64,000 nucleotides of DNA from Paenibacillus sp. BIHB 4019 (GTDB lineage Bacteria > Bacillota > Bacilli > Paenibacillales > Paenibacillaceae), in the NCBI RefSeq assembly GCF_002741035.1, contig NZ_CP016808.1, positions 5,256,501 through 5,320,500 on the forward strand, in the 5' to 3' direction. Shown here piece by piece: positions 18,929 through 29,072 of this stretch. The position numbers and the translations under genes were made by a program. The notes under the pieces are model-generated. The model was not told the origin of the DNA. It did no database searches and worked only from the letters and a program-made list of their open reading frames with translations. Numbering within the stretch: position 1 is the stretch's first letter; each line of letters begins with the position of its first letter.

Positions 18929-19822
18929 ATGAGCCAGGATCAGTCTTATGTTCGAGTTGACAATACGCTGGGCAATAAATTGTTTGACGGCGCCAATATC
19001 ATCGTGCTGACGATTATTGCTTTGGTGACGGTACTGCCGTTCATTTATATTTTGGCTGTATCTTTTACGAGTCCAGAGGAGGCGGCAAAAGGGGGCTTTA
19101 TTCTATTTCCGAAGTCGTTCTCGCTGTCGGCTTATCAATATATTTTCTCGACCGATACGCTGATGCGCAGCCTGCTCGTCTCGATTTATGTGACGACGCT
19201 CGGCACGGCCATCAATCTGCTGTTGACCTGCCTGATGGCCTATCCGCTTGCAAAGCAGACGCTGCGCGGACGGCAGCCGATTTTAATGGCGGTGCTGTTC
19301 ACGATGCTGTTCAGCGGCGGGCTCATTCCGACTTATTTTGTCGTAAGCGGCATGGGGCTGACGAATACGCTGTGGTCGCTGATGATCCCGAATGCCATAA
19401 GCGCGTTTAATCTGATTGTGCTGAAAAACTTTTTTCAGCAAATCCCTGATGGACTGGAGGACTCCGCACGAATTGACGGCTGTACCGACGTCGGTGTGCT
19501 GTTCCGCATTGTTATCCCGTTATCGATGCCTGCTATTGCAACGTTCGGCATGTTTTATGCGGTATCGCATTGGAACCAGTTTTTCAGCGCCATCATTTAT
19601 ATTAACGACAGCGATAAGTGGCCGGTACAGGTGCTGCTGCGGGAAATTGTCATTTTGGCGCAAAGCCGCATTGGCGATACCGGCTTCGATGAAACGGCGA
19701 TTCAGCCGCAAACGATTCGGATGGCGGTCATCGTATTTGCCACGATTCCGATTTTGCTCGTGTATCCGTTTTTGCAAAAGCATTTCGCCAAGGGCGTTAT
19801 GCTCGGATCGGTTAAAGGATAA
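18929..19822 (+). CDS. ABC sugar transporter permease (LplC-like)
   Basis: A 297-residue CUT1 permease: first segment around residues 25-45, EEAAKGGFILFPKSFS, and the EAA-type loop EDSARIDGCTDVGVLFRIVIP (landmarks ARIDG and RIVIPLS). It ends in GVMLGSVKG, the common tail of LplC/YtcP permeases. AGGAGGAG precedes ATG 18929. Last gene of the unit that begins with the ALDH at 10621, followed by a stem-loop. Confidence 0.88.
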   Translation: MSQDQSYVRVDNTLGNKLFDGANIIVLTIIALVTVLPFIYILAVSFTSPEEAAKGGFILFPKSFSLSAYQYIFSTDTLMRSLLVSIYVTTLGTAINLLLTCLMAYPLAKQTLRGRQPILMAVLFTMLFSGGLIPTYFVVSGMGLTNTLWSLMIPNAISAFNLIVLKNFFQQIPDGLEDSARIDGCTDVGVLFRIVIPLSMPAIATFGMFYAVSHWNQFFSAIIYINDSDKWPVQVLLREIVILAQSRIGDTGFDETAIQPQTIRMAVIVFATIPILLVYPFLQKHFAKGVMLGSVKG

Positions 19823-19845
19823 GGACAGGAAGTCAACAGCTAAAG

Positions 19846-19908
19846 CAGCGGCAAGGCAGCCGCATCTTCGTCCCGCCGAATGGGATAAGGTGCGCAGCCT
19901 TGCCGCTG
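19846..19908 (+). terminator. Long stem-loop terminator after lpl genes
   Basis: CAGCGGCAAGGC (19846-19857) pairs perfectly with GCCTTGCCGCTG (19897-19908), followed by TTTGCAT. The T-run is short but the 12-bp stem is strong. Between it and 20092 no gene is seen; that stretch is AT-rich and should hold the promoter of the next operon. Confidence 0.65.
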
Positions 19909-20091
19909 TTTGCATAATCGGGCAAAGGAACGCTTATAAACGCAATTGGTTGAAAAAATGAAAGTATTGCTTCTGAATCTTTATTGTAATTATTAAGATT
20001 GTATATAGAATAGGACGTGTAAATGAAAACAGCTAGAAACATCCCGTTGATATTGCTATAGAAAAGCTATTGAAATGAAGGGGGATGGAAG

Positions 20092-21615
20092 ATGTTGAAC
20101 GTTTTAGTAGTGGATGATGAACCAAAGCACAGAAGAGGATTATCCCGGATGCTTAAACATTTAAGGCCGGAATATACCATTTATGATGCGATGGATGGGG
20201 CGGAGGCGCTGCAAAGCATGAACGTTCATCCCATTGATTTGGTGTTCACAGATATTCAGATGCCGATTATGGATGGCCTCGAATTTATGGAGCATCTCAT
20301 CGAACGCGGGGGAAGCGAATGCATTATTATAATGAGCGCTTATTCGGACTTCGAATACGCGCAGCGTGCTCTGCAATTAGGGGCTAGCGATTATTTGCTG
20401 AAGCCGGTTGAGGAACAAAAAATCGTCCAGCTGCTCGCGAAAACCGAAAATAAAATGCACGCCATACGCCTCGCCTCTGTAGAGCCTTCCCTTGCCGAAT
20501 TGTTTGAAGGCTTGCCGGATAAGGACGATTATCAGCGGCTTGAAAGAGCCTTTCCCGCTATAAAGCAGGGTATGGTTATGGCCGCAGTGCTACACTCGAA
20601 AATCGGGACTGGCGATCGCAAATGGATGCTGAGTGAGCTCAAAGCGAGGCTGGAAGCAGCCTTGAAGGCGCAAGGATTTTCCTTCGCTTTCTACCAGTCT
20701 GATAAGGTGCTTCACACCATGATTATTAGCATGGAAAACGCACCAATCGTCACTCCCGAATGGGAAGACAGGCTGCGAATGCTCATTCGCCATTTCTCGG
20801 CCCAGCATGCTGCTGAATTAACGTTTGGCTTGGGGAGCAGCTTCGCCAGATGGGAGCATGAAGCCAGGGAATCTTTTAAACAAGCTAATCTCGCCTTGCA
20901 AACGCGATTTTACAAGGGCGGAGGCGTACTGCTCGAAGCCGAGCAAATGAATGACAGCAGCCATCGGGCGCTGCTGAAGCTTGAGGTGCGTTTTTTGACA
21001 GACGCTGTTGTATCGGGCGATAAGCCCGGCATTCGTTCGTATTTGGATTCCATCATTAATCAGGCGACCGCAAGCGGCTTCCCCCAGCCGGAGAAGCTCG
21101 TATATGCCATCGCTGCCGCTATCCATCATTTAACCTCCTGCTTAATGGAAAAAGGGCTGCTTTCTTTCAATAGCACAGCATTGGAGGAAGCGCTGCTGCA
21201 ATGCCATACCGTCGAGCAATTAAAAAATGCAGCCCAGGCATGGATTTTCGAGTTGGCTGATGGTTTGGATCATCGAACCTCTTATCGCAGCGAAGCTATC
21301 ATTGATGCCTGCAAAGCTTATATTGAAAACCACTATGACGAAGAATTGTCCCTCAGTACGATCGCTGCGAAATTTCATTTTAACGCTTCTTACTTTTGTT
21401 TATTATTCAAAACGCATACCCATACGACCATTAACCAATATATTATGCAAACGAGAATGAAGGCTGCCGCCGGACAATTGCTGCAAACCACGCAAAAGGT
21501 GTACCAAATAGCTGAAAACGTCGGATACAAGGATGTAAAATATTTCATCCGGCTGTTCCGCAAGGAATATGGCAGCAGTCCAGAGGAATATCGTCATTTA
21601 TCTGCTTCTCGTTAA
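20092..21615 (+). CDS. Response regulator with AraC output domain (YesN-like)
   Basis: A 507-residue two-component regulator. The receiver domain (residues 1-120) has D8/D9, phosphoacceptor D54 in FTDIQMP and K104 in LLKPV. A ~270-residue middle segment follows, then a C-terminal AraC double helix-turn-helix (about 400-505: LSLSTIAAKFHFNASYFCLLF; VYQIAENVGYKDVKYFIRLFRKEYG). It pairs with the kinase 14 bp downstream and probably activates the sugar transporter/GH127 genes from 23548. GGGGGATGG precedes ATG 20092. Confidence 0.9.
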   Translation: MLNVLVVDDEPKHRRGLSRMLKHLRPEYTIYDAMDGAEALQSMNVHPIDLVFTDIQMPIMDGLEFMEHLIERGGSECIIIMSAYSDFEYAQRALQLGASDYLLKPVEEQKIVQLLAKTENKMHAIRLASVEPSLAELFEGLPDKDDYQRLERAFPAIKQGMVMAAVLHSKIGTGDRKWMLSELKARLEAALKAQGFSFAFYQSDKVLHTMIISMENAPIVTPEWEDRLRMLIRHFSAQHAAELTFGLGSSFARWEHEARESFKQANLALQTRFYKGGGVLLEAEQMNDSSHRALLKLEVRFLTDAVVSGDKPGIRSYLDSIINQATASGFPQPEKLVYAIAAAIHHLTSCLMEKGLLSFNSTALEEALLQCHTVEQLKNAAQAWIFELADGLDHRTSYRSEAIIDACKAYIENHYDEELSLSTIAAKFHFNASYFCLLFKTHTHTTINQYIMQTRMKAAAGQLLQTTQKVYQIAENVGYKDVKYFIRLFRKEYGSSPEEYRHLSASR

Positions 21616-21629
21616 AGGAGGGGGTTTAG

Positions 21630-23438
21630 TTGCGTACGCCTTATTTTTTACATCGCTTTCAAAAGTATTTTAGCTTTCGGTCAAAGCTTTTGCTCACCTA
21701 TGCGCTCATCGTCACGCTGCCGCTCGTCATATTGAGCTCAAAATATTTTTATTCCAGCAGGGAATTTGTTTCGGATTTTGCCCGGCAAAACCTTTATTCG
21801 ATCGTGAAGCAGAACAATGAAATCATTGATGAAGAGCTTTCGCGGGTGGAAGAAAGCAGTCTGGCCATGTTCGCCGATCAGGTGCTGTATGAGCAATACT
21901 TGCATGCGGACCCAAAGGACGAATACAGCATGGTTACGATGGAGAAAAAAGTGAATCAAGTCATCAGCAAATATTTCCTCGATTTAAATCAAATCTACTC
22001 GATTCATTTGATGACGAGTTATGCGAATATCGGCACGTCTACTTTTATTCCGTATCAGGATTTTAATAAGACCGCTTTATATCAAAGGGCATGGGCAGGA
22101 AACGGAGGGATGGCATGGGTGCCGACGTTTTCATTCGATCGGATGTTTGACCGGAAAACAAGCCAAGTGAGGCCGCCAGAATATGCCCATCTATTGTCGG
22201 GTGTACGCCTGCTCAAGTTGTTTCAGATTAATAATAGCGAAGTGATCGAGCTGCAAGGGAAGGCTGAGCTGCCGGTGCTGGTCGTGACCTATAATCCTGA
22301 GATGTACGGCGCACATTTGTCGGGAGCACTTCCTGCTGATGGCGCTTCTTATTTTATTTTGAGTGCGGAAGGCGAGCTCATATCCGGCACGGATATGTTT
22401 AAGGAAGCCCGCCTCGGCAAGCCCGCATGGCTCGATGAGATCGCAGCGATGAAAAGCGGCACGATAACCGTTATGCAGGATGGAAAGCCGCTGATCGTTT
22501 GCTTTGATACGTCTAAGGTAACGGGCTGGATATCGGGCATTACGATTTCCCCAGGCAAGCTAATGGCCTCTTTTTTGCCGGAAATTAAATCCTATACGCT
22601 CTACTTGGCAGTATTTCTGCTTATTGTATCGCTTCTGCTGGCTTATATATTCGCGAGCTCTATTACGAAACCTATACATCAGCTGCTGAATGCGATAAAA
22701 AAGACAGGAGAGGGCGAATTTGATACTAGAATTCCCGTCGAGTCCTATAATGAAATGGGCTATCTGATTCATAAATACAATCAAATGAATGTGAAAATCA
22801 ATCGATTAATCGAAGAAAATTACATCGTCAAGCTAAGGGAGAAAGAAACGCAAATTATGTCGCTGAATATACAGCTTAACCCTCATTTTTTGTACAACAC
22901 CTTAAACATTATGAATTGGACCGCTTTGGAAAATAATCAGAAGGAATTAAGCAGCATGATCGTCAGCTTATCTGCGATGCTGCAATACACCTCTGCAAAT
23001 AGCCAGGACATAGGCGATTTTAATGATGATTTAAATTGGCTCAAGCATTATATTTTTATTACGGATCAGCGTTTTGAAGGGAAATTTGCCGTTACCTATG
23101 ACATTGCTCCCGAGCTTTATACATACACGGTGCCCAAGCTTTTTTTACAGCCCTTTGTTGAAAATGCCATCGTGCATGGCTTTGCCCATATTCATCGCGG
23201 CGGGCTTATTCACATTCGCGGCTGGCTGGAGGACAAGCAGCGCTGCTTCACGGTCGAAGATAACGGCATCGGCATTCCAGAGAGCCAAATTGCTTCTTTG
23301 ACCGAAACGGAAAGCAGCTCGATCGGCATTCAAAATGTCGATAAACGAATAAAGCTTATCTACGGAGATTCATATGGCGTTACCATTCATTCCCAGCGCC
23401 AACAGGGCACGGTGGTGAAAATTCATTTGCCTATATAG
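21630..23438 (+). CDS. Sensor histidine kinase (YesM-like)
   Basis: A 602-residue membrane sensor. Segments at about residues 19-39 and 317-338 flank a large extracellular dCache-type domain. A HAMP linker follows, then the His_kinase domain with H419 in QLNPHFLYNTLN, the N-box LFLQPFVENAIVHG and DNGIGIP, completing an HATPase. It should sense an extracellular saccharide or a loaded binding protein and phosphorylate the YesN-type regulator before it. The start is TTG 21630 with AAAGGAGGGGG immediately upstream. Confidence 0.9.
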   Translation: MRTPYFLHRFQKYFSFRSKLLLTYALIVTLPLVILSSKYFYSSREFVSDFARQNLYSIVKQNNEIIDEELSRVEESSLAMFADQVLYEQYLHADPKDEYSMVTMEKKVNQVISKYFLDLNQIYSIHLMTSYANIGTSTFIPYQDFNKTALYQRAWAGNGGMAWVPTFSFDRMFDRKTSQVRPPEYAHLLSGVRLLKLFQINNSEVIELQGKAELPVLVVTYNPEMYGAHLSGALPADGASYFILSAEGELISGTDMFKEARLGKPAWLDEIAAMKSGTITVMQDGKPLIVCFDTSKVTGWISGITISPGKLMASFLPEIKSYTLYLAVFLLIVSLLLAYIFASSITKPIHQLLNAIKKTGEGEFDTRIPVESYNEMGYLIHKYNQMNVKINRLIEENYIVKLREKETQIMSLNIQLNPHFLYNTLNIMNWTALENNQKELSSMIVSLSAMLQYTSANSQDIGDFNDDLNWLKHYIFITDQRFEGKFAVTYDIAPELYTYTVPKLFLQPFVENAIVHGFAHIHRGGLIHIRGWLEDKQRCFTVEDNGIGIPESQIASLTETESSSIGIQNVDKRIKLIYGDSYGVTIHSQRQQGTVVKIHLPI

Positions 23439-23547
23439 AAAAAGCGAAGATCCTCCACCAATACAAAAATGTTCGAATTCTTTTTATAGCGGCTCTTATT
23501 TACAATAAAACTATAAACCATTTGTAAATATGATGGAGGGCGAGCCA

Positions 23548-24924
23548 ATGAAGAAAGCTAAACGTTTAACCGCATTAGCTTTGTCGGCAGTTTTCACCAT
23601 GACAGTCATACTGACAGCCTGCTCCAGCGATGAAGGGTCTCCTGAAAATCAATCCGGCGTAAAACCACCGAAAGACGGCGAGCAGGTTACGCTTAAATTT
23701 TCCTTTTGGGGCGATACGATCGAGAAGAAGACGGTTACGGAGGCGCTCAAGCGTTTTGAGCAAGAAACGGGCATCATCGTCGAGCCTATGCATGTGCCAT
23801 CGGATTATTTGACGAAGCTGACGACGATGGTAGCCGGAAATGTGGCACCCGATCTCGGTTATTTGTCTTCTGGAGCGGCGCTCACCTGGGCAGAGGACGG
23901 AAAGCTGCTTAATCTCACCCCGCTCATTGAAAGCGATCCCGATTTTAAGAAGGAAGATTATTTAGATCAAATTTGGTACGATTACGCGCCTGGCAAGACG
24001 ATCGGAATGAGTACGGCAGTCGAAGGCTACGGACTCATGTACAACAAGGATATGCTGCTGGACGCGGGCGTGGAGCTGCCTCCGACAGAAGCAGGCAAGG
24101 CATGGGACTGGGATACGTTTATCGAATATTCAAAAAAATTAACGCTGGATGACACGGGGAAAAATGCGCTGGACCCTGCCTTTAATCCAAATAAAATCAA
24201 ACAATACGGCTTTCAATATGATCCATACAACATGATGGCAGCGGTTGTGTCCAATGGCGGCAACTTCTTAACGGAAGATGGCAAGGGCTTTGGACTAGTG
24301 GAGCCGGAAGCGATCGAAGCGATTCAAAAGCTTGCTGACCTGATGTATGTTCACCATGTTTCACCTACCCCGCTTCAAACGAAAAGCCTTCCCGATATGG
24401 CGCTGCAGACGAAAAAAGTCGCCATGACCGTATCTGGAAACTGGGCTCTGCAAGCATTCGCCGAACAGGACTTCAATCTAGGCGTAGGCGTTCTTCCCAA
24501 ATTAAAAGATAGCAATACGCTGCTGGATGGCGCACCGACGGTCATATTCAGCTCAACCAAACATCCTGCGGAAGCATGGCTGCTTTATAAATATATGGCT
24601 GATCCGGAATCGGTACTGCCGCTAATCGCAGGCGGATTGTGGATGCCGCTCAAAAAAGCGTGGTACACCGATCCAGAGCTGATCAGCAAATGGGCTTCCG
24701 GAAACAAGGCGCATCCAGAGGGTTATACGGAATCCTTTATGAAGCAAACGCTGGAGAACGGCATACGGACGCCTGGCTTTGAGGTGAAAAATCTAGCTAA
24801 AATCAATGCGCTCGTCACGCCTGCCCTTGATTTGGTATGGACGGGCAAAGAAACGGCCGAGCAAGCGTTAAAAGGGGTTGAACCTAAAGTGGAGCCGCTG
24901 ATTCAGGGCTATTACGGAAGGTAG
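23548..24924 (+). CDS. Lipoprotein sugar-binding protein of ABC transporter (family 1)
   Basis: A 458-residue extracellular lipoprotein: lipobox ILTAC with C25, then a family-1 solute-binding fold (FWGDTIEKKTVTEALKRFEQETGI; GNVAPDLGYLSSG; ALTWAEDGKLLNLTPL landmarks). ATG 23548 follows GGAGGG by 7 bases; an upstream ATG at 23530 has no site. Directly behind the two-component genes and ahead of two permeases and a beta-L-arabinofuranosidase, so the cargo may be an arabinosylated oligosaccharide or glycopeptide (inference). Confidence 0.88.
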   Translation: MKKAKRLTALALSAVFTMTVILTACSSDEGSPENQSGVKPPKDGEQVTLKFSFWGDTIEKKTVTEALKRFEQETGIIVEPMHVPSDYLTKLTTMVAGNVAPDLGYLSSGAALTWAEDGKLLNLTPLIESDPDFKKEDYLDQIWYDYAPGKTIGMSTAVEGYGLMYNKDMLLDAGVELPPTEAGKAWDWDTFIEYSKKLTLDDTGKNALDPAFNPNKIKQYGFQYDPYNMMAAVVSNGGNFLTEDGKGFGLVEPEAIEAIQKLADLMYVHHVSPTPLQTKSLPDMALQTKKVAMTVSGNWALQAFAEQDFNLGVGVLPKLKDSNTLLDGAPTVIFSSTKHPAEAWLLYKYMADPESVLPLIAGGLWMPLKKAWYTDPELISKWASGNKAHPEGYTESFMKQTLENGIRTPGFEVKNLAKINALVTPALDLVWTGKETAEQALKGVEPKVEPLIQGYYGR

Positions 24925-24964
24925 CCAGGGGGATAGCCATTCGCCCGGAGAGGAGGTTTTTTTT

Positions 24965-25855
24965 ATCACTCGTAAACGCCGTATTGCGCTTGCTGGCATC
25001 CTGTTTGCCTTGCCCAGCATTTTGGGCCTGCTCACTTTCACCATTTTGCCGATGCTATCAAGCTTATTGCTAAGCTTCACGGATTATCGCATTGTGAATA
25101 CGCCGAAATTTATCGGGTTTGACAATTATACGAGGCTTTTTGATGGCACGGATCAATATTTTTACAACTCTCTAGCGGTTACTTTTAAGTACGTGATTTT
25201 AAGAGTGCCTCTCGGGCTTATGTTTTCATTTATCGTCGCCTTTTTGCTTAATATGGAGTTTATTCGCGGCAAGTCGATTTTTCGAACGATCTTTTATTTG
25301 CCCGTGATTGTGCCTGCTGTCGCTTCTTCGATGATCTGGATTTGGTTGTTCAGTCCTGACTTGGGTCTATTCAACAGCTTTCTGGAAGCGCTGGGTCTCC
25401 CAACTTTAAACTGGCTTTATTCAGAGGAGACGGTCGTTCCTTCTATTGTTCTCATGAGCCTTTGGGGGATGGGTAGCACGATTATCATTTTTCTGGCGGG
25501 CTTGCAAGGTGTGCCGAGATCGCTGTACGAGGCGGCTATCGTCGATGGTGCAGGCGCCATGCGCAAATTTCTGCACATTACGATACCGATGATGACACCG
25601 ATTATTTTCTTTAATTTGATTATGGGGTCAATTGGCGCCTTTCAGGTGTTCACCGAAGCGCTCATTATGACACAGGGCGGACCAAACAATGCGAGCTTGT
25701 TCTATAACTATTACATTTATCGGGAGGCGTTTTTATTTGGGGAAATGGGGCATGCTTCGGCGATTGCCTGGATTCTCTTTATCATCATCCTCATCGTGAC
25801 GGCGATTTTTTTCCGGACTTCGAAATCATGGGTATTTTATGAAAGCGAGGTGTAG
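24965..25855 (+). CDS. ABC sugar transporter permease (MalF/UgpA-like), apparent AUC start
   Basis: A CUT1 permease of about 296 residues. Six membrane segments and the EAAIVDGAGAMRKFLHITIP loop are present. The frame reads ITRKRRIALAGILFALPSIL from base 24965; AGGAGG (24951-24956) is 8 bases before the ATC at 24965, and no ATG, GTG or TTG occurs until a TTG at 25010, which would remove most of the first membrane segment. Either an AUC initiation codon or a G-to-C change/error at 24967 explains this. 40 bp after the binding-protein gene. Confidence 0.8.
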   Translation: MTRKRRIALAGILFALPSILGLLTFTILPMLSSLLLSFTDYRIVNTPKFIGFDNYTRLFDGTDQYFYNSLAVTFKYVILRVPLGLMFSFIVAFLLNMEFIRGKSIFRTIFYLPVIVPAVASSMIWIWLFSPDLGLFNSFLEALGLPTLNWLYSEETVVPSIVLMSLWGMGSTIIIFLAGLQGVPRSLYEAAIVDGAGAMRKFLHITIPMMTPIIFFNLIMGSIGAFQVFTEALIMTQGGPNNASLFYNYYIYREAFLFGEMGHASAIAWILFIIILIVTAIFFRTSKSWVFYESEV

Positions 25856-25860
25856 CCCCT

Positions 25861-26691
25861 ATGCAGAGAAGCCGTCGAATTTCGCAAATAACCGTCTATT
25901 TTTTCCTGCTCATAGGAGCCGCTTTCTGCTTGCTGCCGCTGTTCTGGCTCATACGCAGCTCGCTCATGACGTCGCTGCAAATTTTTGAAATGCCGCCCAA
26001 GTGGATTCCTGCCCCGTTTCAATTTCAAAACTATGTGGAGGCGCTGACATCGATCGATTTCTTCCGCTTTTTCCGAAATACGCTGACCATTACGGTTAGC
26101 TGCTTGGCAGGAGCGCTGATTAGCAGCTCTCTTGGCGCGTATAGCTATGCCAGGCTGAGCTGGCCGGGAAGAAATATTTTTTTCTCCTTGCTGTTAGCCA
26201 GCATGATGCTGCCTAGTGCAGTCACCTTGATTCCTACCTTTATTGGCTGGCGATTGGTAGATCTCATCAATACGTATTTCCCGCTTATTATGCCGGTCTG
26301 GTTTGGCTCAGCGTTTGACATTTTTCTGCTCAGACAGTTTTATTCGAGCATTCCAAAAGATTTGGATGAAGCGGCGTATGTCGATGGAGCGGGCCCCTGG
26401 ACTATTTTTTACCGTATCATTATCCCTTTGTCTAAGCCGGCTTTAATCGTCATTGGACTGTTTTCGTTTATGAATTCCTGGAATGACTTTATGGGGCCGC
26501 TCGTTTATTTAAACGAGGAAAGCAAATTTACGATGGCGCTCGGCCTCCAAATGTTTCAGTCGCTTCACAGTGCGCAGTGGCATTTGCTAATGGCCGCTTC
26601 CACCTTTGTCATTATGCCTGTCATCATCGTGTTTTTTATAGGGCAGCGTTATTTTATTGAAGGCATTACGTTAACCGGTATGAAAGGGTGA
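25861..26691 (+). CDS. ABC sugar transporter permease (MalG-like)
   Basis: A 276-residue CUT1 permease. First segment at residues ~10-32, the loop DEAAYVDGAGPWTIFYRIIIP and a C-terminal FIEGITLTGMKG tail, all typical of MalG-type permeases. It starts 5 bp after its partner's stop; GAGGTG in the end of that gene serves as ribosome site. Completes a binding protein-permease-permease set without its own ATPase. The next gene, a GH127-clan enzyme, starts 7 bp later. Confidence 0.88.
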   Translation: MQRSRRISQITVYFFLLIGAAFCLLPLFWLIRSSLMTSLQIFEMPPKWIPAPFQFQNYVEALTSIDFFRFFRNTLTITVSCLAGALISSSLGAYSYARLSWPGRNIFFSLLLASMMLPSAVTLIPTFIGWRLVDLINTYFPLIMPVWFGSAFDIFLLRQFYSSIPKDLDEAAYVDGAGPWTIFYRIIIPLSKPALIVIGLFSFMNSWNDFMGPLVYLNEESKFTMALGLQMFQSLHSAQWHLLMAASTFVIMPVIIVFFIGQRYFIEGITLTGMKG

Positions 26692-26698
26692 TAACCAA

Positions 26699-29014
26699 AT
26701 GAAAGCAAGCATGAGAATTAAACAAGCAGCTCAAGCTTTCGCCTTAGGCGAGGTTAAGCTGCTGGAGGGGCCATTTAAGCATGCGATGGAAACGAATCGC
26801 CGTTATCTTCTGGAGCTTGAGCCAGACCGGCTGCTGGCCAGATTTAGAGAATATGCAGGACTAGAGCCGCGGGCGCCGCAATATGGGGGCTGGGAAGCCG
26901 AGAGCTTGTCGGGACATACGTTAGGGCATTATTTATCCGCGTGCTCGATGTTGTATAGCTCTTTGGCAGAGGCGGAATTCAAGGAAAGAGTCGATTATAT
27001 TACGGATGAGCTTGAGCTTTGCCAAAATAAGCACGGGGATGGTTATGTTTCGGGCATCCCGCGCGGCAAGGAAGTTTTCCATGAAGTTGCTTCTGGAAAT
27101 ATTCAATCCAAGGGATTTGACTTGAATGGAGCATGGGCACCCTTGTATACGCTGCATAAGTTATTTGCAGGATTGAGGGATGCTTACCGGCTAACCGGCA
27201 ATGAGAAAGCGCTCGTTGTGGAGAGGAAGCTTGCCGACTGGGTTGAAGGCATTATTGCCCCGCTGTCTACGGAGCAAATGGAAGAAATGATGATTTGCGA
27301 GTATGGCGGCATGAACGAGGTTTTAGCTGATCTCTATGCCGATACGAATGAGTACAAATATTTAACGTTAGCCGAGAAATTTTGGCATAAGCTTGTCCTT
27401 GATCCGCTCGCTGAGCATGTGGACTGCCTGCCCGGAAAGCATGCGAATACCCAAATTCCGAAGCTGATTGGCTTGGCGAAGGAATATGAATGGACGAACG
27501 ACGAGAAGCGCCGGGATACAGCAGAGTTTTTCTGGAATAGCGTCGTTCATCACCATTCTTATGCGAATGGCGGCAATAGCTTTGGCGAATATTTTGGCGA
27601 TGCGGATTCGTTTAATGACAGGCTGGGGCCGCAAACGACGGAAACGTGCAATACCTACAATATGCTGAAGCTGACGAAGCATCTGTTTGAGTGGAAAGCG
27701 TCGGCTGCGGAAGCCGACTATTATGAACGGGCGCTGTTTAATCATATACTCGCGTCCCAGCATCCGGAGTCTGGCGGCATGACGTATTTTTTGTCGCTGG
27801 CAATGGGCGGGCATAAAATTTTTGATGACAAATTCGACGATTTCACCTGCTGTATCGGCACAGGGATGGAAAGCCAGGCCAGCTACGGCAGCGCGATTTA
27901 TTTTAAAGGGGAAGACCAACTGTTTGTGAACCAGTTTATCCATTCCGAGCTGGCGTGGGCGGACAAGGGCGTTACGCTGCTGCAGGAGACGGAATATCCG
28001 TTGGACGATGTGATAGGGCTCAAGCTATCGTGCGCGAAGCCTGTGCAGTTCAGCCTCAACATTCGCTATCCGGGCTGGGCGGAGCAAGGGGTTTCCGTTG
28101 AAATTAATGGAGAACCGATAGCGGTTGACCAATCCCCCGGCTCCTTTATTGCGATCAACCGTCTATGGATCGACGGGGACTTGATTCGGGTTGTTATTCC
28201 GATGTCGCTAAGGCTGGAGGCTATGGCAGACAATGCCGATCGCGCAGCGATTTTTTATGGTCCTGTGCTGCTTGCTGGTGATCTGGGGAGCCATGATGAT
28301 CCCCATGCTTCCGAGTATCTTTATGCGCCTGTTTTGCTGGCAAAAGGGAAGCCGCTGGATACATGGCTGGAAGCTGTGCCAGGCAAAAGCTTGGCTTTCC
28401 AAAGCAAAATGGTCGGTTACCCCCGCAATGTGGAGCTCGCGCCATTTTATCAAATGGTTGACCGTTCCTATACCGTTTATTGGGACTTGTTCACGCCGGA
28501 TGGCTGGGCAGTAGCGGAAGCGGACTATAGAAAAGTGATGGAAAAGATGCAAAGGCTGGAGCAATGCACAATTGATTATGCGCAGCCAGGAGAAATGCAG
28601 CCGGAGCGTGACCATGATTTTAAAGGCGACAGTTCAACTCGCGTCGGCATGCTGAACCGCAGGGCATTCCGCATGGCGGGCCAAGGCGGGTGGTTCTCGT
28701 TCGATTTGAAGGTGCAGCCCGAAAGCGAAATGATGCTGGTCGTGACTTATACATCGGCACAAGAGATGCCGAATTGCGAGTTTGATGTCTGTTTGAATGG
28801 CGAGCTGTTGACAGAGGTGGAGGAAGGTTTTACGGAAGAGGATAAGTTCTTTAATGTGAACTTCCCGCTCCCGGCTGCAGCACTTGCTGGCGCCGAGAAG
28901 GCAACCGTTACTTTCCAAGGCAAAGAAGGAAAACGCATTCGCCGCGTATTCGGCCTTAGAATAGTGGATCGCGAGCAATATAAGCAGCTAGGCGTGCAAA
29001 GCGACTCTATTTAA
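26699..29014 (+). CDS. Beta-L-arabinofuranosidase, GH127/GH146-type (DUF1680)
   Basis: A 771-residue protein with no signal peptide, so cytoplasmic. The (alpha/alpha)6 barrel is clear: LSGHTLGHYLSACS, QTTETCNTYNMLKL with E315 and C317, and FTCCIGTGMES with C384/C385. The Glu plus three Cys set matches the zinc site and nucleophile of HypBA1-type beta-L-arabinofuranosidases (family knowledge). C-terminal beta domains follow, ending with a DUF-type module (residues ~630-760). Such enzymes remove L-arabinose from Hyp-linked beta-L-arabinosides or pectic side chains. Seven bases after the transporter, same operon. Confidence 0.85.
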   Translation: MKASMRIKQAAQAFALGEVKLLEGPFKHAMETNRRYLLELEPDRLLARFREYAGLEPRAPQYGGWEAESLSGHTLGHYLSACSMLYSSLAEAEFKERVDYITDELELCQNKHGDGYVSGIPRGKEVFHEVASGNIQSKGFDLNGAWAPLYTLHKLFAGLRDAYRLTGNEKALVVERKLADWVEGIIAPLSTEQMEEMMICEYGGMNEVLADLYADTNEYKYLTLAEKFWHKLVLDPLAEHVDCLPGKHANTQIPKLIGLAKEYEWTNDEKRRDTAEFFWNSVVHHHSYANGGNSFGEYFGDADSFNDRLGPQTTETCNTYNMLKLTKHLFEWKASAAEADYYERALFNHILASQHPESGGMTYFLSLAMGGHKIFDDKFDDFTCCIGTGMESQASYGSAIYFKGEDQLFVNQFIHSELAWADKGVTLLQETEYPLDDVIGLKLSCAKPVQFSLNIRYPGWAEQGVSVEINGEPIAVDQSPGSFIAINRLWIDGDLIRVVIPMSLRLEAMADNADRAAIFYGPVLLAGDLGSHDDPHASEYLYAPVLLAKGKPLDTWLEAVPGKSLAFQSKMVGYPRNVELAPFYQMVDRSYTVYWDLFTPDGWAVAEADYRKVMEKMQRLEQCTIDYAQPGEMQPERDHDFKGDSSTRVGMLNRRAFRMAGQGGWFSFDLKVQPESEMMLVVTYTSAQEMPNCEFDVCLNGELLTEVEEGFTEEDKFFNVNFPLPAAALAGAEKATVTFQGKEGKRIRRVFGLRIVDREQYKQLGVQSDSI

Positions 29015-29072
29015 AAGCATGGTGAACAGGCGAAACGGAATGTAAGCTTGGACTGGAGGGAGCGTGAAGCAA

